Source of the DNA: an uncultured Psychroserpens sp.
Lineage (GTDB): Bacteria; Bacteroidota; Bacteroidia; Flavobacteriales; Flavobacteriaceae
Assembly: GCA_947489585.1 (NCBI GenBank)
Contig: CANLEE010000007.1
Location: 62,001-126,000, forward strand
DNA: 64,000 nucleotides
Reading direction: 5' to 3'
Made by a program: the position numbers and the translations under genes. Under the pieces are notes generated by a model, which saw nothing but the letters and a program-made list of their open reading frames with translations, searched no databases and had not been told where the DNA came from. Numbering within the stretch: position 1 is the first letter of the stretch; each line of letters starts with the position of its first letter. Shown piece after piece: positions 52,848-61,556 of the stretch.

Positions 52848-53537
52848 ATGAAAAAGCAAGTACTTTTTTTAGCGATGATGTTATTAGGATTAACATCAGC
52901 TACAGCGACAACAACAGGATATGTTGTTTCAAATGGGGAAGATTTTAATAATGCACGCTATCGTTTTGCAGAACCAATAGTGTTCATTGAACGTGGTGTA
53001 GAATTTTTAATTTTTCCTGACGGAAGTTTCGATTTCAATACTGAACTTGAAAATAACGTTTCTGATGTATACTACAGAACTTCACGAACTCGTCGAAGTT
53101 CAATAAACACTACTTATGGTGCTCCAGGTAGTGTTAGTAGAATTCATTATTCAACGTCTTCAAGGCCAAGAGGAGTTATTATCACTCATGATAGTAATGG
53201 ACAAGTTAGAAGAATTGGAAATGTATTTATCAATTATGATAGACAAGGCCGAATTAAACGTGCTGGATCTGTATATATGAGCTACCAACGTGGCAATGGA
53301 TTTCTTCGTCAAGTTGGCGGATTAAAAGTAAACTACAATCGTTGGGGAGAAATCGTACATGTTAGTGGTGTTGTAAACCATAACAATTCAGATTTAAACT
53401 GTGGTGTAGGTTCAGGATATGGTGGAAATCAATATGACGGCTATGGGTATGATGGTGACTTTGATGATGATTTCTACTACTACCGCAAAAATGGAAAAAT
53501 AAAAAAACACAAAAAATATAAAAAACGTAGAGATTAA
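52848..53537 (+). CDS. Secreted protein of unknown function, paralog of the 54401 gene
   Basis: A 229-residue protein with a signal peptide (MKKQVLFLAMMLLGLTSATA). The domain shared with the 54401 product begins GVEFLIFPDGSFDFNTE and contains YDRQGRIKRAGSVYMSYQ and VNYNRWGEIVHVSGV, a set of short strand-turn units with a YDxxGRI-like repeat, each about 20-25 residues. The C-terminus is Gly/Tyr/Asp-rich, then Lys-rich (YRKNGKIKKHKKYKKRR). It is preceded by a sigma-54-type promoter and a leader hairpin. No known family was recognised. Confidence 0.72.
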   Translation: MKKQVLFLAMMLLGLTSATATTTGYVVSNGEDFNNARYRFAEPIVFIERGVEFLIFPDGSFDFNTELENNVSDVYYRTSRTRRSSINTTYGAPGSVSRIHYSTSSRPRGVIITHDSNGQVRRIGNVFINYDRQGRIKRAGSVYMSYQRGNGFLRQVGGLKVNYNRWGEIVHVSGVVNHNNSDLNCGVGSGYGGNQYDGYGYDGDFDDDFYYYRKNGKIKKHKKYKKRRD

Positions 53538-53550
53538 ATCATCTTGATTT

Positions 53551-53562
53551 TTTTGGTTGGTT
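53551..53562 (+). repeat. 3' motif TTTTGGTTGGTT, copy 1
   Basis: The 12-base motif TTTTGGTTGGTT lies 14 bases after the stop of the 52848 gene, and an identical copy follows the 54401 gene. Confidence 0.55.
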
Positions 53563-53589
53563 GTTCACTTCTATAGTGAACATATATAG

Positions 53590-53622
53590 AATCCCGATGC
53601 GCTTCCCCAAGCCATCGGGATT
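53590..53622. terminator. Hairpin between the 52848 gene and the dioxygenase gene
   Basis: The stem AATCCCGATG / CATCGGGATT has 10 pairs and a 13-base loop, followed by TAGTTTTC. A smaller hairpin (GTTCACT / AGTGAAC) precedes it. Confidence 0.65.
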
Positions 53623-53639
53623 TAGTTTTCACTCTAATT

Positions 53640-54233
53640 TTATAAACTTTCGTTTATAAGCATTCTTAAATTCTCATTAGGCACCATATCAATAGTTAAA
53701 TTAACACGCTCTGTAGTTCCAGAATTTACGACACGATGAGCATCTGTCAACTTTAAATACCAACACTCTCCAGGTTGCATATCAACAGATTTATCGTTTA
53801 GATAAAACACAACATCCTTACTTTGTAAAATAGGAATAGTTAATCGTATTACAGATTTCTCTACTTCTAGCCCAAGTGTTGGGTCTGTATGTTCTTTAAC
53901 TTCAGAATGAGGTGCTAAACGAAGTAATCTCACTAATGTCACTGTTGTAATCTCTTTAAAAGAATTTATAATACTTTTTATATATAACGAAGCATGCATT
54001 TCATCAGTATCTAACCAATCAGTCCATGAACCATCTGCATAATCAGTAGCAGGTGGAGGACTTGGTAGTGATGGATCTACTATATGTGCCGGAGCTCTCA
54101 ATTGAATCACATTATAATACTCAAAATCATTAAGTTTCAATTCTAAATATTCTTTCAGCATTTGATTCGCATCAAAAATAAAAGGCAACTTAATACGATC
54201 ATTCATCACTTGTGCGTCTAGTGTTGTATCCAT
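53640..54233 (-). CDS. Aspartyl/asparaginyl beta-hydroxylase-like dioxygenase
   Basis: A 197-residue protein of the 2-oxoglutarate/Fe(II) type. The iron ligands can be read as His in HSEVKEHTDPT (about residue 120) and His in LKLTDAHRVVNSG (about residue 168); the 2-oxoglutarate-binding Arg may be that in AHRVVNSGTTERVNL. The motif IRLTIPILQSKDVVFYL lies between. Enzymes of this group hydroxylate Asp or Asn side chains of proteins or free amino acids. It is on the strand opposite to the two sigma-54 genes that flank it. The target is unknown. Confidence 0.82.
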   Translation of the reverse strand: MDTTLDAQVMNDRIKLPFIFDANQMLKEYLELKLNDFEYYNVIQLRAPAHIVDPSLPSPPPATDYADGSWTDWLDTDEMHASLYIKSIINSFKEITTVTLVRLLRLAPHSEVKEHTDPTLGLEVEKSVIRLTIPILQSKDVVFYLNDKSVDMQPGECWYLKLTDAHRVVNSGTTERVNLTIDMVPNENLRMLINESL

Positions 54234-54351
54234 AGTCTTGCATTAAATTTAATAATGCTCTAATTTAAAGGGCAAACACTACTTATTTATAGGTAAATAT
54301 ACCTGTTTTCATATCGTTAAAAACAAACACTAAAATGCTATTAACATTTTT

Positions 54352-54367
54352 TGGCACGCTAATTGTT
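54352..54367 (+). promoter_or_regulatory. Sigma-54-type promoter of the 54401 gene
   Basis: TGGCACG-CTAA-TTGTT, -24 perfect and -12 with GT in place of GC, 34 bases before the ATG. The T-rich flank and sequence are shared with the promoter at 52754. Confidence 0.65.
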
Positions 54368-54400
54368 TTATAATAACTGTAATCAAAAACCCTTATAATT

Positions 54401-55612
54401 ATGAAACGAATAATATCACTTTTTACTGTATTGCTCCTAGTTGGGTCATCAGTAAACGCAACAACCAACAGCACAGTAGAATCAAATACAATACACAACT
54501 ATGTTAGAGGTTATGGCAATTCTTTCATATTTACAGTAGATGGTATTGAATTTTCAATTTTCCCTGATGGTCAGTTTGATTTCTACATGCCAAATTACGG
54601 TCCAAATGTTAATGTAGGCTTTAGTTCTCCAAATGTATCTATAAGCTTTAACACAGGGTTTGATTATAACCCTTATGTTCAGTATGATGATCTTGGAGCT
54701 ATTATACAAATAGAGAATACACCAATCTATTATGATTATTATGGTCGTATCACTCAAGCTGGTAACGTAAATATTAATTATAATAGTTGGGGACGTTTAT
54801 CTCGTGTAGGAGGATTATATGTTCACTATAACAGAAATAGAGGGTTTTCGCACTGTACAGGCTTTATCAACATATACAATAGAGCATATGTTTACAGACC
54901 TTGGCATACCTATTATGTAATTCCACCAGTAAACTATTGTGTGGTATATGCAAGACCTTACAGACAGTTTTATACACCAGTTAGATATACATATTACAGA
55001 CCATATAGAGACAACTACAGGCAACCTGTAAGAACGACTACTACTGGACGAAGAGGAACTGTAGCAACAACTGGTCGTCGTGGAACATCAATTAGTGATC
55101 GCTATAGACAAGATGCAACAACATCTAGACGTGGCGGAGAACGTGCTGTAACAAACACTACTAGAACAAGAGATACTAGAGCAGTAACGAGACCTAATTC
55201 AGATACTAGAACAACGACAACAAGAACTAGTAGAGGAAATACAAGAGCGGTTACAAGACCAAATACAGATACAAGAACGTCAACAAGGACTATGACCGAT
55301 TCTAGAACTGCAACAAAATCAAATACCGTTAGAAAAGTAACGCCTAGACCAACAGCACCTAGAACAAAAAATGTGACTAAATCACCTAGTACTGTGTCTA
55401 ATAATAAAACGAGATCGAGAACAGTTAGAAAAAATACGAGTGCAAGAAAACCAAAGGCAACAAATTCTCGTATATCTAATAACAACAGAAGTCGTAAATC
55501 TTCAACAACTGTAACACAGTCAAGAAGTAGAAGTCAGTCTTCGGTAAAAAAAGGAAGTTCAAGAACATCATCAAAAGGTTCAAGAACCACTAGAAAAAGA
55601 TCACGTTCATAA
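54401..55612 (+). CDS. Secreted protein with Arg/Thr/Ser-rich tail, paralog of the 52848 gene
   Basis: A 403-residue protein. The signal peptide ends at SVNA. Residues 45-160 match the paralog (GIEFSIFPDGQFDFYMP, YDYYGRITQAGNVNINYN, WGRLSRVGGLYVHYNRN). A Tyr-rich, Pro-rich link (about 165-215) leads to a disordered basic tail of about 190 residues made mainly of Arg, Thr, Ser and Lys, with TRAVTRPN-(S/T)DTRT repeated at about 55174-55218 and 55240-55278. Such a tail could bind acidic polymers or DNA at the cell surface; that is inference. Driven by a sigma-54-type promoter. Confidence 0.72.
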   Translation: MKRIISLFTVLLLVGSSVNATTNSTVESNTIHNYVRGYGNSFIFTVDGIEFSIFPDGQFDFYMPNYGPNVNVGFSSPNVSISFNTGFDYNPYVQYDDLGAIIQIENTPIYYDYYGRITQAGNVNINYNSWGRLSRVGGLYVHYNRNRGFSHCTGFINIYNRAYVYRPWHTYYVIPPVNYCVVYARPYRQFYTPVRYTYYRPYRDNYRQPVRTTTTGRRGTVATTGRRGTSISDRYRQDATTSRRGGERAVTNTTRTRDTRAVTRPNSDTRTTTTRTSRGNTRAVTRPNTDTRTSTRTMTDSRTATKSNTVRKVTPRPTAPRTKNVTKSPSTVSNNKTRSRTVRKNTSARKPKATNSRISNNNRSRKSSTTVTQSRSRSQSSVKKGSSRTSSKGSRTTRKRSRS

Positions 55613-55623
55613 CAATATAACAA

Positions 55624-55635
55624 TTTTGGTTGGTT
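55624..55635 (+). repeat. 3' motif TTTTGGTTGGTT, copy 2
   Basis: Identical to the motif at 53551-53562, here 12 bases after the stop of the 54401 gene. Confidence 0.55.
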
Positions 55636-55643
55636 AGTAGAAT

Positions 55644-55681
55644 GTCCCATAAGCAGTATGCCTCAAAGCACCTTATGGGAC
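55644..55681. terminator. Hairpin downstream of the 54401 gene
   Basis: GTCCCATAAG / CTTATGGGAC, 10 pairs with an 18-base loop, then CTTTCTCGTTTT. It lies between two convergent genes. Confidence 0.6.
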
Positions 55682-55721
55682 TTTCTCGTTTTAATTATTA
55701 CATCATCCAAGAATCTTAGCC

Positions 55722-57182
55722 TTAATGCTTTACTTTCAAATACGTTCTAATTGCTTCGGAAATATCTTCAGATACATTAAGCTTATATATTATCAATCCA
55801 TAAACGATTGCGATAGCTAGAGACTTCAATATAATATTCACATAAGCATTAAACGGAAACTCCCAAAAATAAAATCCAAAAACCAAAACAATTAATAGCA
55901 CTGAAATCTTTAAAGTTTCCGAAGTAAAAGGAATCATCTGAAATTTCCGTTTTACAAAGTAAATTTTAATCGTGTTATAAACAACAATTGCTATAAATGT
56001 AGCTAGTGCAGAACCATTAATACCATAGATTGGTATAAGAATCAAATTTAACACGATGGCCATAACCGCTAGAATTACTCCAAAAAACAAAACCACTCTA
56101 TAATAATCACTATTGAATAATATCGCATTATTATTTCCTAACAGATTATCATACAACTTTGCTACGCTTATTAAAAATACAACGATTAAACCACCACTAA
56201 ATTCTTGCGGAATAATAGTATAGAGTTGATTAATATTTAAAATAATCAATAAAAAAATAAAACCGCTAATCACATATAACGTTAGCGAACTTCTTTTGTA
56301 TAAATCTTTAAGTTCATCAGTTTTATTTTCATTTAAAATTTCAGCCGTTAGTGGCATCAATATTTGATGCATTGCACGTTGAGGAACTGCAATCACAGTA
56401 GCAATGAAAACAGCTACACTGTAGTAAGCAACTTTTTCAATATCAAGATAGCTGTTTAGCATAAACTTATCTAAATCCAAAATAATTGTCGCAATAGAAC
56501 CTGCTATAATAATTAATGAGGCATATTTTAATATTGAACCTAATCTGTCAATTTTATAAAATTTAAATACGGGCAATCGCATACTAAATGCATAAAACAT
56601 CATGACTAAAGCTCGAATGACATAAACACCAACAATGCCCATTAAAAACTGATCGACAGTGATGTAATTCAAAAACACCGAAAACAGCAATAACATTGCT
56701 CCAACTCGGTGGAAAACTTCTTTCATAAAGTTCCCAAATACAGTTTGCATCTGTACTTTTACCCAAGCATAAAAGACTTCAAAATAAGCCATTGCAACTG
56801 CAGTAATGAATATATACCAGAGGTACGCTTTCACAATTTCATTCTTTTGAGATAAGAAATCTGCAATAGTATCATAGGCTAAGTAACCTACAAGAGCTAC
56901 TGGAATTGCCAACAGTAGTGGCAGAAACAACATAAGCGTTAAAAAACTATTAAGCGAATTTTTTGTTTTAAATGACGAGTAGAATTTTATAATCGTATTG
57001 TGTACACCAAAAGCCATCAATGGCATCATGATATTAGCAGCAGAAAGAATATAAGCGACCAAACCGTAATATTCATCTGTAATAAAATTAGTGTATAGAA
57101 ATAGTGCATTTATGGCTCCAATACCGAAACCCAAATACGTTGTAATAGTGTTTTTTAAGGATTGATTAATGACAATTCCCAT
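55722..57182 (-). CDS. Polysaccharide flippase (Wzx/MATE-type)
   Basis: A 486-residue membrane protein with about 12-14 hydrophobic helices and family parts such as ITTYLGFGIGAINALFLYTN and ISGFIFLLIILNINQLYTII. It flips lipid-linked sugars from the inner to the outer leaflet. It shares its first base with the end of the glycosyltransferase gene (57182), so translation is coupled. It is the last gene in the DUF4834-YfhO-glycosyltransferase group. Confidence 0.88.
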   Translation of the reverse strand: MGIVINQSLKNTITTYLGFGIGAINALFLYTNFITDEYYGLVAYILSAANIMMPLMAFGVHNTIIKFYSSFKTKNSLNSFLTLMLFLPLLLAIPVALVGYLAYDTIADFLSQKNEIVKAYLWYIFITAVAMAYFEVFYAWVKVQMQTVFGNFMKEVFHRVGAMLLLFSVFLNYITVDQFLMGIVGVYVIRALVMMFYAFSMRLPVFKFYKIDRLGSILKYASLIIIAGSIATIILDLDKFMLNSYLDIEKVAYYSVAVFIATVIAVPQRAMHQILMPLTAEILNENKTDELKDLYKRSSLTLYVISGFIFLLIILNINQLYTIIPQEFSGGLIVVFLISVAKLYDNLLGNNNAILFNSDYYRVVLFFGVILAVMAIVLNLILIPIYGINGSALATFIAIVVYNTIKIYFVKRKFQMIPFTSETLKISVLLIVLVFGFYFWEFPFNAYVNIILKSLAIAIVYGLIIYKLNVSEDISEAIRTYLKVKH

Positions 57183-58459
57183 TAGATAATTTCAGACAAA
57201 CGTTTGGTTAGCGACTTTCTACTATACTGCTCCAATCCTATAGCATTTACAACTAATGAATTAGATTTATATGCTTCAAAGTACAATAAAATTTGCGATT
57301 TAATACGTGCCTTATCATCATAGTAAAAATAATGCCCTGTATTTGTTGTCTTTAGTATTGTCGCTACATCTGAATCTTTAGGGCCTACAGCAATAATTGG
57401 TGTTCCTGATGACATATATTCAAATAGCTTTCCTGGAATAATCACTTTAGTATTTTCAGAGTTTATTTCTACCATTAATAAAACACGTGATGTTATTTGC
57501 TGTTGCATCGCTTCATCGTGTGACACATATCCCAAATTATCAATATACAGTTCTAAACCATAAGCTATCATAGACTGCAATACATCTTCACTCACAACGC
57601 CTATGAGCTTCAACTGAAATGCGCTTCGGAAATCATCATTTTCGCTTAGAAGTTCCTCTAACGCTTTCCATAATTGCTTTGGGTTTCGTTCAGATAACAA
57701 TGAACCAATATGTGCTAAAGTGAATTTTTCATCTTTAATTGGACGCTGGATCTTGTGCGAATCATAACCATTAGTGATTACAGTAATTGGTTGTTGAGTT
57801 TTAGATTGAAACTCCTTTTTTGTGTTCTCACTAGTCACGATAATTTTATCAGAAAATTGTAATACTCTTGATTCTAATTGAATATGTTTAGCCTTGGAAG
57901 ATTTAGACAATTTTAATGCTTTATGATACCCAATTGTGGTCCAAGGATCTCTAAAATCGGCAAGCCACTTCACGCTCAGTTGTTTTTTTAATTGCAAACC
58001 TATAAGATGCAAACTATGTGGCGGACCTGTAGTAACAATGGTATCTATATTATGATTTTGAATGTATTCAGAAAGAAAACTCACCGAAGGTCTTACCCAA
58101 TTTTTACGTGCATCAGGAATGAAAAAGTTCCCACGTATGTAAAGCATTAGTTTTTGGATAAAAGACTGCTTTTTTTCTTTAGGAATCACACCAGAACTAA
58201 TCTGTTTTGAACTATTCTTAGACAGGATATTCGCAAAACGATATGGTTCATTAATAGGTTGTTTAATAACTTTAATGTTTTCAGGAATTTCATTCAATAA
58301 AGTCTCATCAACTATAGGGTAACTTGGATTTTCTGGACAATATATTATAGGTTCAATTCCAAATTCTGGTAAATATTTTGCAAATTTCAACCAGCGTTGA
58401 ACACCTGGTCCTCCTGCTGGTGGCCAATAGTATGTAATGATGAGAACTTGTTTTTTCAT
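57182..58459 (-). CDS. Glycosyltransferase, GT4-like
   Basis: A 425-residue GT-B enzyme. The start YYWPPAGGPGVQRWLKFAKY is the typical N-terminal pattern of this flavobacterial group; VTTGPPHSLHLIGLQLKKQL and KWLADFRDPWTTIGYHKAL follow. The C-terminal nucleotide-sugar part reads FTLAHIGSLLSERNPKQLWK and VIIPGKLFEYMSSGTPIIAV with the conserved Glu in FEYM. It adds a sugar to a lipid-linked glycan. It lies 15 bases after YfhO. Confidence 0.88.
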   Translation of the reverse strand: MKKQVLIITYYWPPAGGPGVQRWLKFAKYLPEFGIEPIIYCPENPSYPIVDETLLNEIPENIKVIKQPINEPYRFANILSKNSSKQISSGVIPKEKKQSFIQKLMLYIRGNFFIPDARKNWVRPSVSFLSEYIQNHNIDTIVTTGPPHSLHLIGLQLKKQLSVKWLADFRDPWTTIGYHKALKLSKSSKAKHIQLESRVLQFSDKIIVTSENTKKEFQSKTQQPITVITNGYDSHKIQRPIKDEKFTLAHIGSLLSERNPKQLWKALEELLSENDDFRSAFQLKLIGVVSEDVLQSMIAYGLELYIDNLGYVSHDEAMQQQITSRVLLMVEINSENTKVIIPGKLFEYMSSGTPIIAVGPKDSDVATILKTTNTGHYFYYDDKARIKSQILLYFEAYKSNSLVVNAIGLEQYSRKSLTKRLSEII

Positions 58460-58474
58460 TTACTGAAAAATGAA

Positions 58475-60961
58475 CTAATTGTTTTCTTTCTTTTTAAACC
58501 CAAACCATATTCCGCTAGCTAATAACAATCCAAACACAATAGCACTCACTAAAGAAATCATACTTCCGGTTTGTACTACTTTAGGCTCAAATTTAAATTC
58601 AATATCATGTGTTCCTGCAGGAACTTGAAGTCCACGTAAAGCATAGTTCACACGCTCAATTGGTATATTATTACCATCAATAGTAGCTTGCCAACCGTTT
58701 CCGTAGTACATTTCAGAAAAGACAGCAAAACCATCACTATTATTAGTAGAAGTATATTTTAAATAATTGGGCTTATAATCTGTCAAGGTTATTCTTGATG
58801 TGGAATCAACAACATATTCATTATCTTTCTCTGCATTAGCTTTAACTTTACTTCTATCCCTTTTTTCATAAATAGCCTCTTTTAATGTGTTAAGACTGTC
58901 TAATGCTACAATGGCGTCGTTTGCAGAATCAACTCCGCGCAATTTAGACACAAACCAGGCATTTCCGTTAGCATCCTCATTTACAAAAGGAAACACTTGA
59001 CCTTGTTCCTCTGCAATAATATACTTTGTATTCAACATATTAAGAACGTTCATATTATTTTTAGAAATATGAAAATCAAACAATTCATCAAAGCGTTTCA
59101 ATTTCGCTGCATGATAACCATTAAGTGAGTTATGGAAATAAGCTGCTTTAGCTGGCGCTCTACTTCCTTCGGTGGAAATATCCCAAACTCTAAAATGACC
59201 ATCGTCTTGCATAATCTCTTTATCGGCAGCATTAGCTTGATAAGGTTTTTGAACTTTAATACCAGAAACAAAATTATCTGTATTGACATAGCGACGATCT
59301 ACGCCAACCAAATCAAATAAAATTAAAACAGCGAAAATACCAACCACTAAAGTTTCTGATAGCTTCTTTTTCAAAAACATATAAATAGTTCCAGCAGATA
59401 ATACTACTAAAATCAATGTACGCAAGGTGTCTTGAGTAAAAAATGCTCTTCTATCATCTCTTAATGCATCTATAAAACCTTGTCCATATTCACCATAAGC
59501 ATTTCTAAAATAGCCATCACTTCCTCCAACAAAATCAAAGAATACTGATTTAAACAACAAAAAGACTAAAGCTAGTCCACCAGCAATAGCTAAAGAAAAC
59601 TTTAGTGCTTTTAGCTTGCGTTCATCTTTATCAAAATCATTAAATAGCTTTACCAAACCAAAAATAGCCAACACAGGAATACATAACTCTAAGAGTACCT
59701 GAATAGAACTAACTGCTCTAAATTTATCATATAAGGGTACATAATTAATAAAGAAATTCGTAATTGGATTACTATCTGGATCTGGATTGGCAACAAAAAA
59801 CCAATTTTTACCTAGCGATAAAATCCATGAGAGTAATGTGCCTCCAACAAGCCACCATTTGAGTCGGCCTTTAACCAAAAACAAAGCAAATATGCACAAA
59901 AATATTACTACAGCTCCAACATAAGCTGGTGCTTCTACAATAGGTTGATTTCCCCAATATGTAGGCGCATTTCTCGCCTGTTCTAAAGCTTCAGAAGGAC
60001 TTGCACCTATAGCCCTAAAAAATTGATAGATTTCTGAATCTTTGCCAACATCTTCATTATTTCCTCCACCGTATAATCTTGGTATATAAAGGTTTAACGA
60101 TTCACTTATTCCGTAGCTGTATTCTGTAATATAATCTCTACTCAGTCCTGATGAGGCATCTTTAGGCGAACCATCTGGGTTAATTGTTAACTCGCTTTTA
60201 CCACGTGTACTTTCTTTTACATATTCTTGAGTTGCCAAAATATTGGTAGCATTTAACCCAATGGCTAAAACAAGAGCAACAACCATCAAACCTACCGCCT
60301 TAAAATAATGTGGTAGCATTTTCTTTTTATAAGCATCAACTAGATAAGCAATCCCTAGAACAACAACTAGTAGCATCAAATAATAAGTCATTTGAAAGTG
60401 GTTAGTCCCTATTTCAAGTGCTAAAGCGAGTCCAGTAAGCAGAAAACCCAATATGTATTTTTGCCTAAAAGTGAGTATAATACCTGCTAAAACTAAAGGC
60501 ATGTATGCAATGGCATGCGCTTTACTATTATGACCAACACCTAGAATAATTATGAGATACGTAGAAAACCCAAATGCTAATGCTCCTAGAGCTGCTAATT
60601 TGAAGTCAACTTTTAGTGACAATAACAATATGTAAAACCCTATAAAATAAATGAATAGATAATCTGCAGGACGTGGCAAAAAACGCAAAACAGAATCAAT
60701 TTTTTTGATATAATTATGAGGGTACTGTGCGCCTAATTGATAGGTTGGCATACCTCCAAAAGCACTATTAGTCCAATACGTTTCTGATCCAGTAGCGGCT
60801 CTAAAATCTCGATGTTGCTGAGCCATACCATTAAAATGCATAATATCACTTTGGAAAATCTGTTTTCCTTGTAATACAGGGCTGAAATAGGCTAATGAGA
60901 TAACCGCAAAACCAATTATAACTAAAAGATGTGGTAAGAATTTTTTAAATGAAAATGACAT
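58475..60961 (-). CDS. YfhO-family membrane protein
   Basis: An 828-residue protein with about 12 membrane helices. The N-terminal part shows HLLVIIGFAVISLAYFSPV and QGKQIFQSDIMHFNGMAQQH, the signature of this family; the C-terminal outer domain shows MYYGNGWQATIDGNN and VNYALRGLQVPAGTHDIEFK. YfhO in Bacillus glycosylates lipoteichoic acid using lipid-linked sugar. The ATG at 60961 is chosen over the TTG at 60979. It starts 30 bases after the DUF4834 stop. Confidence 0.9.
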   Translation of the reverse strand: MSFSFKKFLPHLLVIIGFAVISLAYFSPVLQGKQIFQSDIMHFNGMAQQHRDFRAATGSETYWTNSAFGGMPTYQLGAQYPHNYIKKIDSVLRFLPRPADYLFIYFIGFYILLLSLKVDFKLAALGALAFGFSTYLIIILGVGHNSKAHAIAYMPLVLAGIILTFRQKYILGFLLTGLALALEIGTNHFQMTYYLMLLVVVLGIAYLVDAYKKKMLPHYFKAVGLMVVALVLAIGLNATNILATQEYVKESTRGKSELTINPDGSPKDASSGLSRDYITEYSYGISESLNLYIPRLYGGGNNEDVGKDSEIYQFFRAIGASPSEALEQARNAPTYWGNQPIVEAPAYVGAVVIFLCIFALFLVKGRLKWWLVGGTLLSWILSLGKNWFFVANPDPDSNPITNFFINYVPLYDKFRAVSSIQVLLELCIPVLAIFGLVKLFNDFDKDERKLKALKFSLAIAGGLALVFLLFKSVFFDFVGGSDGYFRNAYGEYGQGFIDALRDDRRAFFTQDTLRTLILVVLSAGTIYMFLKKKLSETLVVGIFAVLILFDLVGVDRRYVNTDNFVSGIKVQKPYQANAADKEIMQDDGHFRVWDISTEGSRAPAKAAYFHNSLNGYHAAKLKRFDELFDFHISKNNMNVLNMLNTKYIIAEEQGQVFPFVNEDANGNAWFVSKLRGVDSANDAIVALDSLNTLKEAIYEKRDRSKVKANAEKDNEYVVDSTSRITLTDYKPNYLKYTSTNNSDGFAVFSEMYYGNGWQATIDGNNIPIERVNYALRGLQVPAGTHDIEFKFEPKVVQTGSMISLVSAIVFGLLLASGIWFGFKKKENN

Positions 60962-60991
60962 AAATTGTAAGACTTTCAATAGACTCGAAAA

Positions 60992-61270
60992 TTAGTCAAT
61001 TTCTTCGTAATCTATGTACTCTCCTACTTTTTTATTTGATGCCGAATTATTTTTTGGCATCTTATCAATAACTGTTTCTCCTTCTTTATGTTGTTGTCTT
61101 TGGCTTTGTTGCTGTCCAAATTGTCCTTCAAACTTCTGCTGCATTTTTTTTGACATATAGCGCATAAGGTAAGGCGCAAATAAGCGTGATAGGATTTTTA
61201 TTCCGTAGTAAACCAAAAGTATAATAAGAATGGTCCTTACAAAACCATATAATGATGCTGCTTGTAACAT
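60992..61270 (-). CDS. DUF4834 small membrane protein
   Basis: A 92-residue protein from the ATG at 61270: one membrane helix (FVRTILIILLVYYGIKIL), then the conserved LFAPYLMRYMSKKMQQKFEG and a Gln-rich hydrophilic C-terminus (GQQQSQRQQHKEGETVIDK). A TTG at 61288 lies within the -7 box and is not used. First gene of the surface-glycan operon. Confidence 0.85.
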   Translation of the reverse strand: MLQAASLYGFVRTILIILLVYYGIKILSRLFAPYLMRYMSKKMQQKFEGQFGQQQSQRQQHKEGETVIDKMPKNNSASNKKVGEYIDYEEID

Positions 61271-61285
61271 TAAATTAAATTTATT

Positions 61286-61293
61286 CAAAAATA
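61286..61293 (-). promoter_or_regulatory. Candidate -7 box of the glycan operon
   Basis: TATTTTTG on the minus strand, 16 bases before the ATG at 61270. Confidence 0.45.
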
Positions 61294-61531
61294 CAACTAT
61301 ATGTATTTAAAAAACCAGTTTAGTTACATAAAAAAATCTTAATACTATTGATCTTTTATATCATAACTAATAAAATATCTTTTTTCTCGTTTTATTTCAA
61401 TAGAAAACATACACAGTTAAGGCTATGCTCTATTTTATATTTCATACAGCAGAAAAAACCGTTCCGTTCTTCAATGGAACAAGCTATTTTCTTTTACTAA
61501 AAATCCATAGGGATAAATCGTATAAAATCTC

Positions 61532-61539
61532 TATATTTG
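61532..61539 (+). promoter_or_regulatory. Candidate -7 box of the transporter-like gene
   Basis: TATATTTG, 17 bases before the ATG at 61557. Confidence 0.45.
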
Positions 61540-61556
61540 GCTTAAATCGATAACCT

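Noticed and set aside
55174..55278. Short direct repeats that could suggest a CRISPR-like array
   Set aside because: They are in-frame repeats of coding sequence (TRAVTRPN units) with no spacers of regular length.
55102..55485. 127-residue minus-strand frame rich in Val and Leu
   Set aside because: It is the antisense shadow of the Arg/Thr/Ser-rich tail of the 54401 gene; the repetitive codons keep the other strand open.
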